Of a stretch of DNA of 64,000 nucleotides, positions 32,966-42,344 are shown one piece after another. The position numbers and the translations under genes are program-made. The DNA comes from Candidatus Wallbacteria bacterium (GTDB taxonomy: Bacteria; Muiribacteriota; UBA6191; JACPRK01). The notes under the pieces were generated by a model that made no database searches, was not told the DNA's origin, and saw only the letters and a program-made list of their open reading frames with translations. How positions within the stretch are numbered: position 1 is the first letter of the stretch; each line of letters starts with the position of its first letter. The stretch lies in NCBI GenBank assembly GCA_016213845.1, contig JACQZN010000037.1, positions 1-64,000 on the forward strand. The letters are read 5' to 3'.

Positions 32966-35668
32966 GTGACAGGCGTGCGGGTGACGTTCGGACTCGAGCT
33001 GGACGGCGGATGCTACCCCGACCCTCTGGGCGGGCGAAGAGCGTCCATTGGCGAGGTGACGGTCGGGCCGATGGGGCTGCTCGGCCTCCTGGAGACCCGG
33101 CTCGGCCTGGGAGGAGTGCCGGCCCCCGAGCCGGTGCGCGTGCTGCAGTACCGCAGGCGCCTGGAGGCTGCGGCGCGCGGGCGGTTCTTCGAACGCTCGC
33201 TGGCCGCCGACCCGATCGGCACGGCACGCACGCTGCTCGAGTGGCGAGACACGCTGGCGGCGGGAGGCTGGGCCGGCGAGGCCGGGAAGCGCGGGCGGCT
33301 GGCCGACCTGGCGGCGGTGGAGCGCGCGGCCGATGTGCCCCCGCTGGCCGGCGGAACGGCCGAACGGGCGCGAGCTGTGCTCCGAGAGCTCGAGCGGCCC
33401 GGCCGCAGCTCCGGCATCGCCCGCCTGACGCTCGCGGAGTCCGCCGATAAGCTTCCGCCGCCCTGGCCGGCGATTGTCGGCGCCCTGGCACGTGGCGGCT
33501 GCGCGCTCGCGGCGCTCGAGCCGCCGCCCGGGGCGCTCGGAGGCCGCTTGCGGAAGCTGCAGCTGGCGCTCGCCGGCCGGCCGACGGAGGGCGTCGAGGG
33601 GCCGGAAGACATCGTATTACTCACCGCATCCTCCGACTCCGAGGCAGCCGAGGCTGTCGCCGTCTGGCTCGAGGAGGGTGCGGAAGGGACCGTGGTGATC
33701 GCCGGCAGAGAGGACAACGCGCTGGACCGGGCGCTCACGAGGCGTGGCCTGCCCTCGACCGGAGCGGCGCCGCACTCGCCCTGGCGGCCCGCGCTGCAGG
33801 TGCTGCCGCTGGCGGTCGCCTTGCGCTGGCTGCCTCGAGATCCTGAGCGGCTGCTGGAGTTCCTGCTCTTGCCCGCAAGCCCGCTTCCCGGCGGTCTGGC
33901 GAGGCGGCTTGCGGCGGCGCTCGCGGCCGAGCCCGGGACAGGTGGGCGCAGATGGCGCGCGGCGATGGCGAGGCTGGAGAGTGACGACTCGCAAGCGGGG
34001 GCGCGAGAGCTGTCCGAGCGTCTGGAGGCCTGGATTGGCGGGCCTGGCTACGCGCCCGAAACGGGCATCCCGCGCGCGGAGCTCGTGCGGCTGGCGGAGA
34101 TGACGGCGGCGTGGGCGGCGGCGGCGGGCGGCCAGGACGAAACCCTGGCGGCGGCCGTGCAGCAGGCCGTCGCCGTGCGCGAGCTGCTCGCGCTCTCGGG
34201 CGAGGAGCGCGTGCCTCAGCTGCTCTGGGACTCGCTCATCGAAGAGACCGCGCGCCGAGGCGTGCGGCTGCCCGGCCGGTACGGCGAGATCGGACACGTG
34301 GCCGTCGTCGCCCACCCGGGCGCCATCCTGGGTCCTGCGCGGCGAGTACTCTGGTGGGACTTCTCCGAGGGCGCGGTCGAGCGGGCCCCCTGGAGCCCAT
34401 GGACCGCTTCAGAGCGGGCCCTCCTGGCCGGGCGCGGCGTGCAGCTGCAGTCCCCGGTCCTCGAGGCCGAGCGCTTCTGGCAGGCGACGGTCCGCGCGGT
34501 CGGCGCTGCAAGCGAGATGCTGGTGCTGGTCGCACCGGCCCAGCGCCGCGGCGAGCCGTGCGGTGCTCACCCGATGCTGGCGCGTCTGGCCTCCGCACTC
34601 GGAGGCGAGCTCGCGGCCTGCACCCGGAGCTGCCTGGAGCGCTCGGTCGGGGGCGAGCCGGCTGCCGCAAGTGGCGTCCTGGAGCCCGTGCCGCGCCGGC
34701 GGCTGCCAGCCCGCGTACGGGTCTGGCGGTTACCAGCCGCGACGCACATCCCATCCCGAAAGCTCGAGAGCTATTCGAGCCTGGGCAAACTCCTGGACCA
34801 TCCGTACCAGTGGGTGCTGTCGTACGCCGCGCAGCTCTGGCCCGGGCTGCTGCAGCCGCTTCCCAGACCGCGTCAGCTGCTGGGGACGCTGGCCCACCGG
34901 CTGCTGCAGGAGGCCCTGCTGGAGCCGGAGCTCGAGGCCGCGGCCTGGTCGCCGGATGCCGTTGAGGCGTGGCTTGGGCGGCGCGCGCCCGGTGTGCTCG
35001 GCGAGGAGGGACTGCCGCTGCTGATGCCCGAGCGGCTGCCGGATCGGCAGCGGCTCTCCGCGGCGGTCGCCCGCAGCGTCATGACGCTGGCGCGCCTGAT
35101 GCGCGAGGGCGGCTGGCGGCTGGCCGCGGCCGTCGGCAAGCGCGGTCTGCCGGGCTCGGAGCTGGCCGTCGAGGGCACCTTCGCCGGCGGCGAGCTCTCG
35201 GGCGAGCTCGACCTGCTGCTGGTCGACCCGGACGGCCGCCACGCGGTGCTCGACATGAAGTGGAGTCGCTGGAAGCTGGACGGCGAGCAGATCCCGCTGC
35301 AGCTTCTGGTCTACGGCCGGTTGATCGAGCAGTCGACGGGCGCCTGGCCCAGGGTGGCGCACCTGTTTCTGGAGCAAGGGGTTCTCTACCCGGCGGATGC
35401 TTTGAGACCGATTGCAACGCGCTCGACCTGGACCGAGACCGATTGCGCCGCCCAGTGGCCGGCGGTCGAGGAGCTCTGGCGGGCCCGACGCGAGCAGCTG
35501 GACCGGGGACTGGTGGAGGTGACGGCGGTGAAGGCCGCGGAGGGCGAGGGGCTGGAGCTGCCGCCCGAGGCCCGCGCGCCGGAGGGCGCGCCCAGGTTCG
35601 ACGGCGGATTCGGAGCGCTGGTGGGGTGGCTCGAGCAGATCGAGCCCGACGAGGAGGACGACGAGTGA
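32966..35668 (+). CDS. AddB-like PD-(D/E)XK nuclease protein
   Basis: The 900-residue protein is the partner of the helicase-nuclease downstream. The N-terminal two thirds are helicase-like in layout but show no Walker A motif, as in many AddB/RexB-type subunits. The C-terminal part holds a RecB-type nuclease: GELDLLL (Asp749) and LDMKW (Asp763, Lys765), then a Gln-rich helix (QIPLQLLVYGRLIE) typical of motif QxxxY. It should process DNA ends in complex with the helicase, for double-strand-break repair. I see no set of four cysteines for an iron-sulfur staple around the nuclease. It starts with GTG 32966 with only a weak site. The stop overlaps the next GTG as GTGA. Confidence 0.75.
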   Translation: MTGVRVTFGLELDGGCYPDPLGGRRASIGEVTVGPMGLLGLLETRLGLGGVPAPEPVRVLQYRRRLEAAARGRFFERSLAADPIGTARTLLEWRDTLAAGGWAGEAGKRGRLADLAAVERAADVPPLAGGTAERARAVLRELERPGRSSGIARLTLAESADKLPPPWPAIVGALARGGCALAALEPPPGALGGRLRKLQLALAGRPTEGVEGPEDIVLLTASSDSEAAEAVAVWLEEGAEGTVVIAGREDNALDRALTRRGLPSTGAAPHSPWRPALQVLPLAVALRWLPRDPERLLEFLLLPASPLPGGLARRLAAALAAEPGTGGRRWRAAMARLESDDSQAGARELSERLEAWIGGPGYAPETGIPRAELVRLAEMTAAWAAAAGGQDETLAAAVQQAVAVRELLALSGEERVPQLLWDSLIEETARRGVRLPGRYGEIGHVAVVAHPGAILGPARRVLWWDFSEGAVERAPWSPWTASERALLAGRGVQLQSPVLEAERFWQATVRAVGAASEMLVLVAPAQRRGEPCGAHPMLARLASALGGELAACTRSCLERSVGGEPAAASGVLEPVPRRRLPARVRVWRLPAATHIPSRKLESYSSLGKLLDHPYQWVLSYAAQLWPGLLQPLPRPRQLLGTLAHRLLQEALLEPELEAAAWSPDAVEAWLGRRAPGVLGEEGLPLLMPERLPDRQRLSAAVARSVMTLARLMREGGWRLAAAVGKRGLPGSELAVEGTFAGGELSGELDLLLVDPDGRHAVLDMKWSRWKLDGEQIPLQLLVYGRLIEQSTGAWPRVAHLFLEQGVLYPADALRPIATRSTWTETDCAAQWPAVEELWRARREQLDRGLVEVTAVKAAEGEGLELPPEARAPEGAPRFDGGFGALVGWLEQIEPDEEDDE

Positions 35669-38600
35669 GTCTGCGGGTGCAGCTGATCAGCGCGGGGGCC
35701 GGCAGCGGCAAGACGACTCGAATCGTCCGGGAGCTCATGTTGCGCCTGGCGCCCGACGACGGCTCGGAGGGCATCCCGCCGAGCGGCGTACTGGCGACGA
35801 CGTTCACGAGGAAAGCCGCGGCCGAGCTGCTGGAACGGGTGCGGGAGGCGCTCCTGGAGCGGGGGCGCGAGGACCTGGCGGAGCGGCTCGGCGAGGCGAT
35901 GATCGGGACCGTCGACAGCGTCGCGGGCGAGCTGGTGCGCCGCTTCGCCTTCGACGTGGGGCTCTCTCCTCAGATGGAGAACCTGGACGAGGAGGCCGAG
36001 TTCGCGGCGTTCGCCGAAGCGCTTTCGGGACAGCTCACCAGCGAGCGGCTCGAGCGAATGCACCACGCGGAGCGGGCGTTCGGCCTCCCGACGAGCGAGG
36101 AGCAGCCGGGGGCCGGCCGGAAGCCCGTGAAGGGAAGGAGCTGGCGGCAGGTGGTGAATCGGGTGGCCGCAGCGGCCCGTTCCAACCTGCTGGCGCCGGC
36201 GGAGTTGAAGGCATGTGCCACCCGGTCGATCGAGGGGTTGGAGCGGCTGCTGGGACCCGTCGCGAGCGGGAGCCCCGACGGGGAGCTGGCGAGCGCGATC
36301 GCGGAGGCCGCAGCGACCATCCGGGCCGGCGCCGACAAGACCAAGGGGACAGCCGAGTACCTGGAGCTGCTCGAGGAGAGCGGCGACGACCTCGGGAACG
36401 GGAGGCTCGACTGGAAGCGCTGGGCGAAGCTGGCCAAGTGCGAGCCTCGCGCGAAGTCCCGCGAGGCCGCAGCACGCGTCCGGGAGGCCGCCGGGGCCCA
36501 CTTCGCGCATCCAAGGCTGCGAGCCGATCTGGCAGATTTCATCCGGGGAGTCTTCGACCTGGCGGCAGACAGCCTCGAGGCCTACGACGTCTGGAAGCGG
36601 GAGCGTAAGCTGCTCGACTTCACCGACATGGAGGCCAAGGCGCTGGCGCTGATGGACCGGCCCGCGGTGCGGGCGGCGCTCTCGGAGCGGCTGCGGCTGG
36701 TGCTGGTCGACGAGTTCCAGGACACGAGCCCGTTACAGCTTGCGCTGTTCCTGAAGCTCGCGGAGCTCGCACCCGAGTCGATCTGGGTCGGCGATCCCAA
36801 GCAGGCGATTTACGGCTTTCGCGGCACCGATCCGTCGCTGATGCAGAGCGCGCTGGCGGCGCTGCCGCCGCCCGGGCCGGACGCCATCCAGCGCACGTCG
36901 TACCGGTCCCGCAAACCGCTGGTGGACCTGGTGTCGGAGCTCTTCGTGCCGGCGTTCGCGGGCGTGCTCGACGAGGAGCAGGTCGCGCTGGCGGCGCACC
37001 GCGGCGAAGAGCCCGAGCTGGGGCCGGCAGTCTTTCACTGGCCAAGTCCCGCCCTGAACGGCCGCGGCCCGCAGGCGGGCCCCGTTGCCGCAGGCATCGC
37101 AGGGCTGCTGGGAGCCGGGGCGCGGCGGCCGATCCAGGTCCGCGACCGCGCCGAAAGCACGCCACGTCCGGCCCAGGCCTCGGACATCGCCGTGCTCTGC
37201 CGCTCCAACTCTCGCTGCCAGCACATCGCCCGGGAGCTCGAGGCGCTCGGAGTCCGCGCGGCGCTCGAGCGGGAGGGGCTCCTGGCGACGCCGGAGTCGA
37301 CGCTGGTGCTGGCCTGCCTGCGCCGGCTGGTCGACCGCCGGGACACGCTCGCGACGGCCGAAATCGTCTCCCTGTCCGATCCGGACCCCAGGCAGGAATC
37401 CTGGCTGGCAGAGCGGCTGGCGTATCTCACGACCGGCCAGCCGCCGGAGCTCTGGCGGGCCGCCGACCCGGTCGTGCGGGCGCTCGAAGGCCTGGTGCCG
37501 GCGCTGGCGCACCTATCTCCGAGTGAAGTACTCGATCGAGTCCTGGACGTCACCGGAGCGTGGGAGCGGGTCGCCGCATGGGGCCGGCGGGCGGTGCGTC
37601 ACGGGAACCTCGAGGCGCTCCGCCGGCTGGCCCGGGTCTACGAGGAAGAGTGCGGCCGGACCCATTCGGGCGCGTCGCTGGCTGGCCTCGTGCACTGGCT
37701 GCAGAAGTCCGCGGGCACGCCCAGAGACCGCCAGGCGAGCGGCTCTGGGCCCGATGCCGTGCAGGTGCAGACCGTCCACGGCTCCAAGGGGCTCGAGTAT
37801 CCCGTCGTCGTCTTCGCGCAGACGGACTGGACCCACCCCGTCGAGGCCTTCGGCGTGGAGACCGTGGGGCGAGACGGGCCGCTCGACCTCTCCGACCCAT
37901 TGGCCGGGCGGTGGATCCGCTACTGGCCCTGGCCTTACGGCAATCTCGAGAAGGTCGAGGGACTGGACGCCCGCATCGAGGAGATGCCCGAGCACGGCCG
38001 CTGGGAGGCGGCTGCGCGCGGCGAGGCGATCCGCTTGCTCTACGTGGGCTTGACGCGCGCCCGTGACGCGCTGGTGCTGCCGACCACGTTGAAGAAAGGG
38101 CTGGAGCGGCCGTTCCATCCGTGGCTCGATCTCGTGCTTGGCGGACCGGACGTGACCGGGGAGCGCGACGCCTGGCTGACCGCCGAGCCTGGAGTCCGTA
38201 CGGTTGCTTTGAAGCGCACGCAGGGCAGCGTCACGATCGTGACCGAGCCGCCGGTCGAGGCGCTTGGGGGGATCGCTCCGGCCGTACATGAAATGGACTG
38301 GTTCCGTCCCCCGATGCAGGGTGAGCCCCTCCCCGCGGCTCACCGCGCGGTGAGCGGCCTGACGCTACCGCCGGGCGAGACGGTGGCGACCGCGGAGCCG
38401 CTCGAGGTCGGACCGCCGCTGGCCCATGCGGCGGGGCTCCCGTGGGCCGAGCTGGGCACGGCGCTTCACGCGGTGCTGGCCTCCGATGAGCTCGATGCGC
38501 CCGCCGAGGAGCGCCGCGCCCGCGCCGCCGCTCTGCTGGCAAGCCACTGCCCGGCCGCCCCAAGCGCCGTCCTTCCGGAAGCGCTGCTCGAGCGCAGCCG

Positions 38601-38964
38601 CCAGCTCTCCGGCGTGCTGACGCGCACGCACGGCCCGGGCCGATGGCTGCGAGAATGGCCCGTCAGGCTCGCGCTCGACGGCGTCACGGCCAGCGGCTGG
38701 ATCGATCTCGCCGTCGAGACCGCCGCAGGCTGGGTGCTGGTCGATCACAAGTCCTTCCCGGGCCTGGACCGTGAGGAGTGGGCAGCGAAGGCCGTCGCGT
38801 ACGCCGCTCAGCTGGCCGCCTATGCGCTCGCCCTCGAAGCGGCTACCGGCAAGCCAGTGCTGGCCGCATACGTGCACCTCGTGGTCGGCGGCGCGCTCGT
38901 CCCCGTGATTCTGCCCGGCGGCGAATCGCTGCGCCGGCTCGTCGCCGGCGCCTTGGCGACCTGA
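35665..38964 (+). CDS. AddA/RecB-like UvrD-family helicase with C-terminal nuclease
   Basis: This 1099-residue protein carries the complete superfamily 1 helicase set: Walker A SAGAGSGKT (9-17), motif Ia TTFTRKAAAEL, motif II LVDEFQDTS (Asp349, Glu350), motif III WVGDPKQAIYGFRG (about 374-387), motif V VQTVHGSKGLEYPVVVF (about 700-717) and motif VI RLLYVGLTRARDAL (about 790-803). The C-terminus is a PD-(D/E)XK nuclease with Asp1014, Asp1027 and Lys1029 (VDHK). With the upstream AddB-like protein it should unwind and resect double-strand breaks for RecA loading. The start GTG 35665 overlaps the upstream stop; the much longer open frame to 34969 is out of frame with the real upstream gene. Confidence 0.88.
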   Translation: MSLRVQLISAGAGSGKTTRIVRELMLRLAPDDGSEGIPPSGVLATTFTRKAAAELLERVREALLERGREDLAERLGEAMIGTVDSVAGELVRRFAFDVGLSPQMENLDEEAEFAAFAEALSGQLTSERLERMHHAERAFGLPTSEEQPGAGRKPVKGRSWRQVVNRVAAAARSNLLAPAELKACATRSIEGLERLLGPVASGSPDGELASAIAEAAATIRAGADKTKGTAEYLELLEESGDDLGNGRLDWKRWAKLAKCEPRAKSREAAARVREAAGAHFAHPRLRADLADFIRGVFDLAADSLEAYDVWKRERKLLDFTDMEAKALALMDRPAVRAALSERLRLVLVDEFQDTSPLQLALFLKLAELAPESIWVGDPKQAIYGFRGTDPSLMQSALAALPPPGPDAIQRTSYRSRKPLVDLVSELFVPAFAGVLDEEQVALAAHRGEEPELGPAVFHWPSPALNGRGPQAGPVAAGIAGLLGAGARRPIQVRDRAESTPRPAQASDIAVLCRSNSRCQHIARELEALGVRAALEREGLLATPESTLVLACLRRLVDRRDTLATAEIVSLSDPDPRQESWLAERLAYLTTGQPPELWRAADPVVRALEGLVPALAHLSPSEVLDRVLDVTGAWERVAAWGRRAVRHGNLEALRRLARVYEEECGRTHSGASLAGLVHWLQKSAGTPRDRQASGSGPDAVQVQTVHGSKGLEYPVVVFAQTDWTHPVEAFGVETVGRDGPLDLSDPLAGRWIRYWPWPYGNLEKVEGLDARIEEMPEHGRWEAAARGEAIRLLYVGLTRARDALVLPTTLKKGLERPFHPWLDLVLGGPDVTGERDAWLTAEPGVRTVALKRTQGSVTIVTEPPVEALGGIAPAVHEMDWFRPPMQGEPLPAAHRAVSGLTLPPGETVATAEPLEVGPPLAHAAGLPWAELGTALHAVLASDELDAPAEERRARAAALLASHCPAAPSAVLPEALLERSRQLSGVLTRTHGPGRWLREWPVRLALDGVTASGWIDLAVETAAGWVLVDHKSFPGLDREEWAAKAVAYAAQLAAYALALEAATGKPVLAAYVHLVVGGALVPVILPGGESLRRLVAGALAT

Positions 38965-38981
38965 CGCGCGTCGCGGCGGCC

Positions 38982-40604
38982 CTAGTTGATCGGCCCGGCG
39001 GCGCGCTCGGTGGTCGGGTCGGAGGTCGGGTCGCCGGCGGCCACGGGGGCGCCCGCAGCCGGCGGGAGCTGGGCGTCGCGCGGCTTCTCGGCCTCTTTCT
39101 TCTTGCCGCACCAGCCGCAGAAGTCGCCTGGCACCGGCGATTCGCACTCGACGCATCTGGCGACCCGTTTGAGTTGCCTGCCGAGCGAGCGGAGGTAGGA
39201 CTGCCGTTCGTCGTACGCCTTGCGGCGCGCCGGCTCGGTCAGCGTCCGATACGCCCGGTAGAGCGCGATGCGCGAGACGCCGGTGCGCCTGGACTTCGCG
39301 GCTCGCACGAAGGCCTCACCCAGCTCGGCGACGGAGGCGGCCGGGTGCACTCCGAGCGTCCGGTAGTACTCTCCCGGCTCCGGCGAAAGCTCCATCAACG
39401 GGCCCGACAGGAATGGCCGCTCGCAGCCCCCGCAGACCCGATCGCGCATCCCGACCTCGCCGGCCTCGACGTCGGTGCCGCAATGAGGGCAGGGCAGCGC
39501 CTGCACGTGTACGGCGGCTCCGCAGGCCTTGCACGAAAGCCTCGTGAGCCCTTCCTCCAGGTTGTCGGGACAGGCGACGGCCTTGCAAGCCGGACAGCCG
39601 AACGCGGGCCGGTACGGATCGAGCGAGGAGACCATGATGGAGTGCCAGGCCTGGCTGCTCCAGAACGCCTCCAGCTCCTTGACGCGGTTGGTGACGTAGG
39701 GCGAGCCCGAGAGATACTCGCCCATGTTCTTGACGCTGAAGCGGCGCGTGGCGACCTCCTCGGCCTGGTTCAAGAACTCCTCGATGTCGACCTTGTCGTA
39801 GAGGCTGCGGGCGCCCAAGGCCATCTTGATGAGGCTCTTGATGGCGGTGACGCGGTTCTGGCAGCAGAGCAGACCCGCGCGGTCGGCGGTGACCTGGCTC
39901 TTGCGCTGCCAGGGCAGAAGGAAGAGCATCACGAAAGCGCGCAGCCCCTCCCCCAGGAACGGGATGTTCTGGAGGATCTTGCTGTCGGTGACGAGCTTGA
40001 TCATGTTCAGGTAGAACAGGTGATCAGCCTTGATGTGGCCCAGTTCGCGGCCGATGACGAAGCGCAGCTCGTGCTCGTTCAGGTTCTCGACGAGGCCGCT
40101 GGTCAAGATCACGCCGCAGGACTTGCGCGACCCGAAGGCCGAGGCGCCCAGGCCGCCGTCGTGGCGGATGAAGACGTTGGTCGAGGGCATGCCCAGGACG
40201 CGCTGGCAGGTGTCGGCGATGCGGCGGATGCGGGGGAACTGCTTCTGGGTCACCTGGACGGCGCTGCCCTCGAGGGTGCCGTGGATGAGGGGCTCCGACC
40301 AGTTCTCCTGGAGGAAGCGGCTGACGGTCTTGAGGGGGCCGGCCTTGGCGAGCATGTCGAGGGCGTCGCGATCGGGGCCGTACTGGAACTGAGAGAGCGA
40401 CAGTGTGCGGGGAAAGCGCAGCAGGGTGCGGTTGGTGAAGTTGGCGTACTTGAGCGTGTGGCCGCAGCCGGTACAGCTGCGGTCGCCGGCGCCGAAGGGG
40501 CGGGCGCAGGCCGGGCACTGCCGCGAGCCCGGGGCGCCGCAGGTTTCGCAGTCGATGCCGGTGGTGAAAGCTCCGCAGGCCGGGCAGGGTGTCGGGGCGC
40601 TCAT
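38982..40604 (-). CDS. M48-like protein with zinc ribbons and J-like domain, altered zinc motif
   Basis: The 540-residue protein begins with paired zinc ribbons (Cys7, 10, 19, 22, 30, 33, 44, 47). Residues 70-345 match M48 (HtpX/Ste24-like) peptidases, including [19 protein letters not shown] and TADRAGLL, but the HExxH motif reads RELGH: Arg186 stands where the first zinc His should be. A central set of CPAC/CKAC/CPHC/CGGC pairs (about 380-455) follows, then a J-domain-like helix pair ([36 protein letters not shown]) without HPD, and a last ribbon (CVEC, CGWC). No strong signal peptide is present. The start is ATG 40604, overlapping the moaC stop as ATGA; the longer frame runs into moaC. Confidence 0.78.
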   Translation of the reverse strand: MSAPTPCPACGAFTTGIDCETCGAPGSRQCPACARPFGAGDRSCTGCGHTLKYANFTNRTLLRFPRTLSLSQFQYGPDRDALDMLAKAGPLKTVSRFLQENWSEPLIHGTLEGSAVQVTQKQFPRIRRIADTCQRVLGMPSTNVFIRHDGGLGASAFGSRKSCGVILTSGLVENLNEHELRFVIGRELGHIKADHLFYLNMIKLVTDSKILQNIPFLGEGLRAFVMLFLLPWQRKSQVTADRAGLLCCQNRVTAIKSLIKMALGARSLYDKVDIEEFLNQAEEVATRRFSVKNMGEYLSGSPYVTNRVKELEAFWSSQAWHSIMVSSLDPYRPAFGCPACKAVACPDNLEEGLTRLSCKACGAAVHVQALPCPHCGTDVEAGEVGMRDRVCGGCERPFLSGPLMELSPEPGEYYRTLGVHPAASVAELGEAFVRAAKSRRTGVSRIALYRAYRTLTEPARRKAYDERQSYLRSLGRQLKRVARCVECESPVPGDFCGWCGKKKEAEKPRDAQLPPAAGAPVAAGDPTSDPTTERAAGPIN

Positions 40605-41113
40605 GCAGTCGGTCTCCTGGGGCCCTTGCGGGCGGCCGGCGCCGCATCCGGCGCCCGGTAGTCGGACTTGCCTCCGGTCTTCGACAGGAGGCGGATTCCT
40701 TCGATGCGCATGCCGCGGTCGACGGCCTTGCACATGTCGTAGATGGTCAGGCCGGCGACGGCGACGGCGTGGAGAGCCTCCATCTCGACGCCGGTCTTGG
40801 CGTCCGTGCGGACACGTGCGCAGATCCGGACGGCGTCATCGGCGCCGAACTCGAGCTCCACGTCGGCGAAGGTCAGTGGCAGCGGGTGGCAGAGCGGAAT
40901 GGTACCGCCGGTCCTCTTGGCCGCCATGATCCCGGCGATCCGCGCAACGGCGAACACGTCGCCCTTCGGCATGCGCCCCTCGCGGATCAACTCCTGCGTG
41001 GCGGGCAGCATCCGCACGACCCCCTCCGCGACGGCCTCGCGCAGAGTCGGCGTCTTGCCGCTGACATCGACCATCTTGGCGCGCCCGCGCCGGTCCAGGT
41101 GAGTGAGGCCCAT
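40601..41113 (-). CDS. moaC: Cyclic pyranopterin monophosphate synthase
   Basis: MoaC acts with MoaA to turn GTP into cyclic pyranopterin monophosphate, the first stage of molybdenum cofactor synthesis in the cytoplasm. The protein is 170 residues, close to the usual 160. Recognisable blocks are [17 protein letters not shown] at the start, [31 protein letters not shown] (about residues 48-78), EMEALHAV and the C-terminal [10 protein letters not shown] with the catalytic Lys. I chose ATG 41113 because the resulting N-terminus matches the family; the 60-residue longer frame overlaps the rlmN promoter. No other moa or moe gene is present. It is coupled by ATGA to the M48-like gene. Confidence 0.95.
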   Translation of the reverse strand: MGLTHLDRRGRAKMVDVSGKTPTLREAVAEGVVRMLPATQELIREGRMPKGDVFAVARIAGIMAAKRTGGTIPLCHPLPLTFADVELEFGADDAVRICARVRTDAKTGVEMEALHAVAVAGLTIYDMCKAVDRGMRIEGIRLLSKTGGKSDYRAPDAAPAARKGPRRPTA

Positions 41114-41190
41114 CAGTTCGATTCCCGCGTCCACGGTCCCCCGGTCGGAGGCCGGCGGAACGTCGAATTTAACAAGGATATTACCACCGT

Positions 41191-41218
41191 TTGACGCTTC
41201 CGGCAAACGTGATACGAT
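41191..41218 (+). promoter_or_regulatory. Sigma-70-type promoter of rlmN
   Basis: TTGACG (41191-41196), 16 bases and TACGAT (41213-41218) form a good -35/-10 pair. Transcription would start about seven bases later, leaving a leader of under ten bases before ATG 41232. The alternative ATG at 41217 overlaps the -10, which argues against it. Confidence 0.55.
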
Positions 41219-41231
41219 GACAAGAATCCCG

Positions 41232-42344
41232 ATGAACAGCGTATCTTCGACATCCGAGCCCGATTCCCGGCCGAGCGATTTTTTCGCCCTCACCGCCGGC
41301 GAATTTCGCGAGCGCGTTCGCTCACTGGGGCTGCCGGCCTACCGGGGTGAACAGGTGCTGGCCTGGGTCTACAAGCGGTTCGTGGCGGACTTCGACGAGA
41401 TGAGCGATCTCTCCAAGCCGGATCGGAGTGCGCTGGGAGCGGCCTTTCGATTCCGCTTGCCGAGCGTGTCGCGGGTCAGCCGCTCCTCCGATCGGCTCAC
41501 GACCAAGCTCCTGCTCGCGCTCGACGACGGCGCCGCGGTCGAGGGGGTCGTCATGCACCACCCCAGGCGCCGACCGACACTATGCGTCTCGGTGCAGGTC
41601 GGTTGCGCGCAGGGATGCCTCTTCTGCGCCACCGGCTCGATGGGGCTCTCGCGCAACATGACGGCGGCCGAGATCCTCGCCGAGATCTGGCTCCTGCGCC
41701 GGCACATGATCCGGGAGGACAAGGTCGACGCCGTCCCGACGCTGGTCTTCATGGGAATGGGCGAGCCTCTCGACAACGAGGAGGGCTTCTTCCGCGCGCT
41801 GGCGATGCTCAACTCCCAGGAGGGCTTCGGGCTCGGAAGCCGCAAGATCACCGTCAGCACCGTCGGCGGCCCCGACCGCATCCGGCGCCTGGCCGAGCTC
41901 GGGCTGCAGCTGCAGCTGGCCGTCAGCCTCCACGCTGCCACCGACAGCCTGCGCGGCCGGCTCGTCCCGGGTCAGAAGGGCGTCGCCGTCGCCGAGCTGG
42001 TCGACGCGGCGCGTTACTACTTCCAGAAGACCGGCCGCGAAGTCACCTTCGAGTACGTCGTCATCCAGCGGGTAAACGACTCGGAAGAGGATGCGACTCG
42101 CCTGGCCGGCCTGCTCCGGGGCTTCCCCGGAAAGGTGAATCTCATCCCCTTCAACCCCGTCTCCCACAACGCGATGAAGCCCCCTGAGCCCGAGGCGCTC
42201 GCGCGGTTCCGGGAGCTCCTGACCCGAGCATCCATCAAGGTCACCATCCGCCACTCCCAGGGCAGGGACATCAACGCAGCCTGCGGCCAGCTCGCCGTCC
42301 GGGAACGGCAGGCCTCGACCCCACAAGTGATGAGGTACGCGTGA
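41232..42344 (+). CDS. rlmN: 23S rRNA/tRNA adenine-C2 methyltransferase
   Basis: RlmN is a radical SAM enzyme that methylates C2 of A2503 in 23S rRNA and A37 of some tRNAs. The 370-residue protein has the iron-sulfur motif CAQGCLFC (Cys125, 129, 132), Cys118 and Cys351 matching the two cysteines of the methyl-transfer cycle, GMGEPL for SAM binding and the [15 protein letters not shown] segment. The N-terminal accessory helices ([15 protein letters not shown]) are present. The start at ATG 41232 is favoured by the promoter position. Its stop overlaps the GTG of the HEAT gene by four bases, so the two are coupled. Confidence 0.96.
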   Translation: MNSVSSTSEPDSRPSDFFALTAGEFRERVRSLGLPAYRGEQVLAWVYKRFVADFDEMSDLSKPDRSALGAAFRFRLPSVSRVSRSSDRLTTKLLLALDDGAAVEGVVMHHPRRRPTLCVSVQVGCAQGCLFCATGSMGLSRNMTAAEILAEIWLLRRHMIREDKVDAVPTLVFMGMGEPLDNEEGFFRALAMLNSQEGFGLGSRKITVSTVGGPDRIRRLAELGLQLQLAVSLHAATDSLRGRLVPGQKGVAVAELVDAARYYFQKTGREVTFEYVVIQRVNDSEEDATRLAGLLRGFPGKVNLIPFNPVSHNAMKPPEPEALARFRELLTRASIKVTIRHSQGRDINAACGQLAVRERQASTPQVMRYA

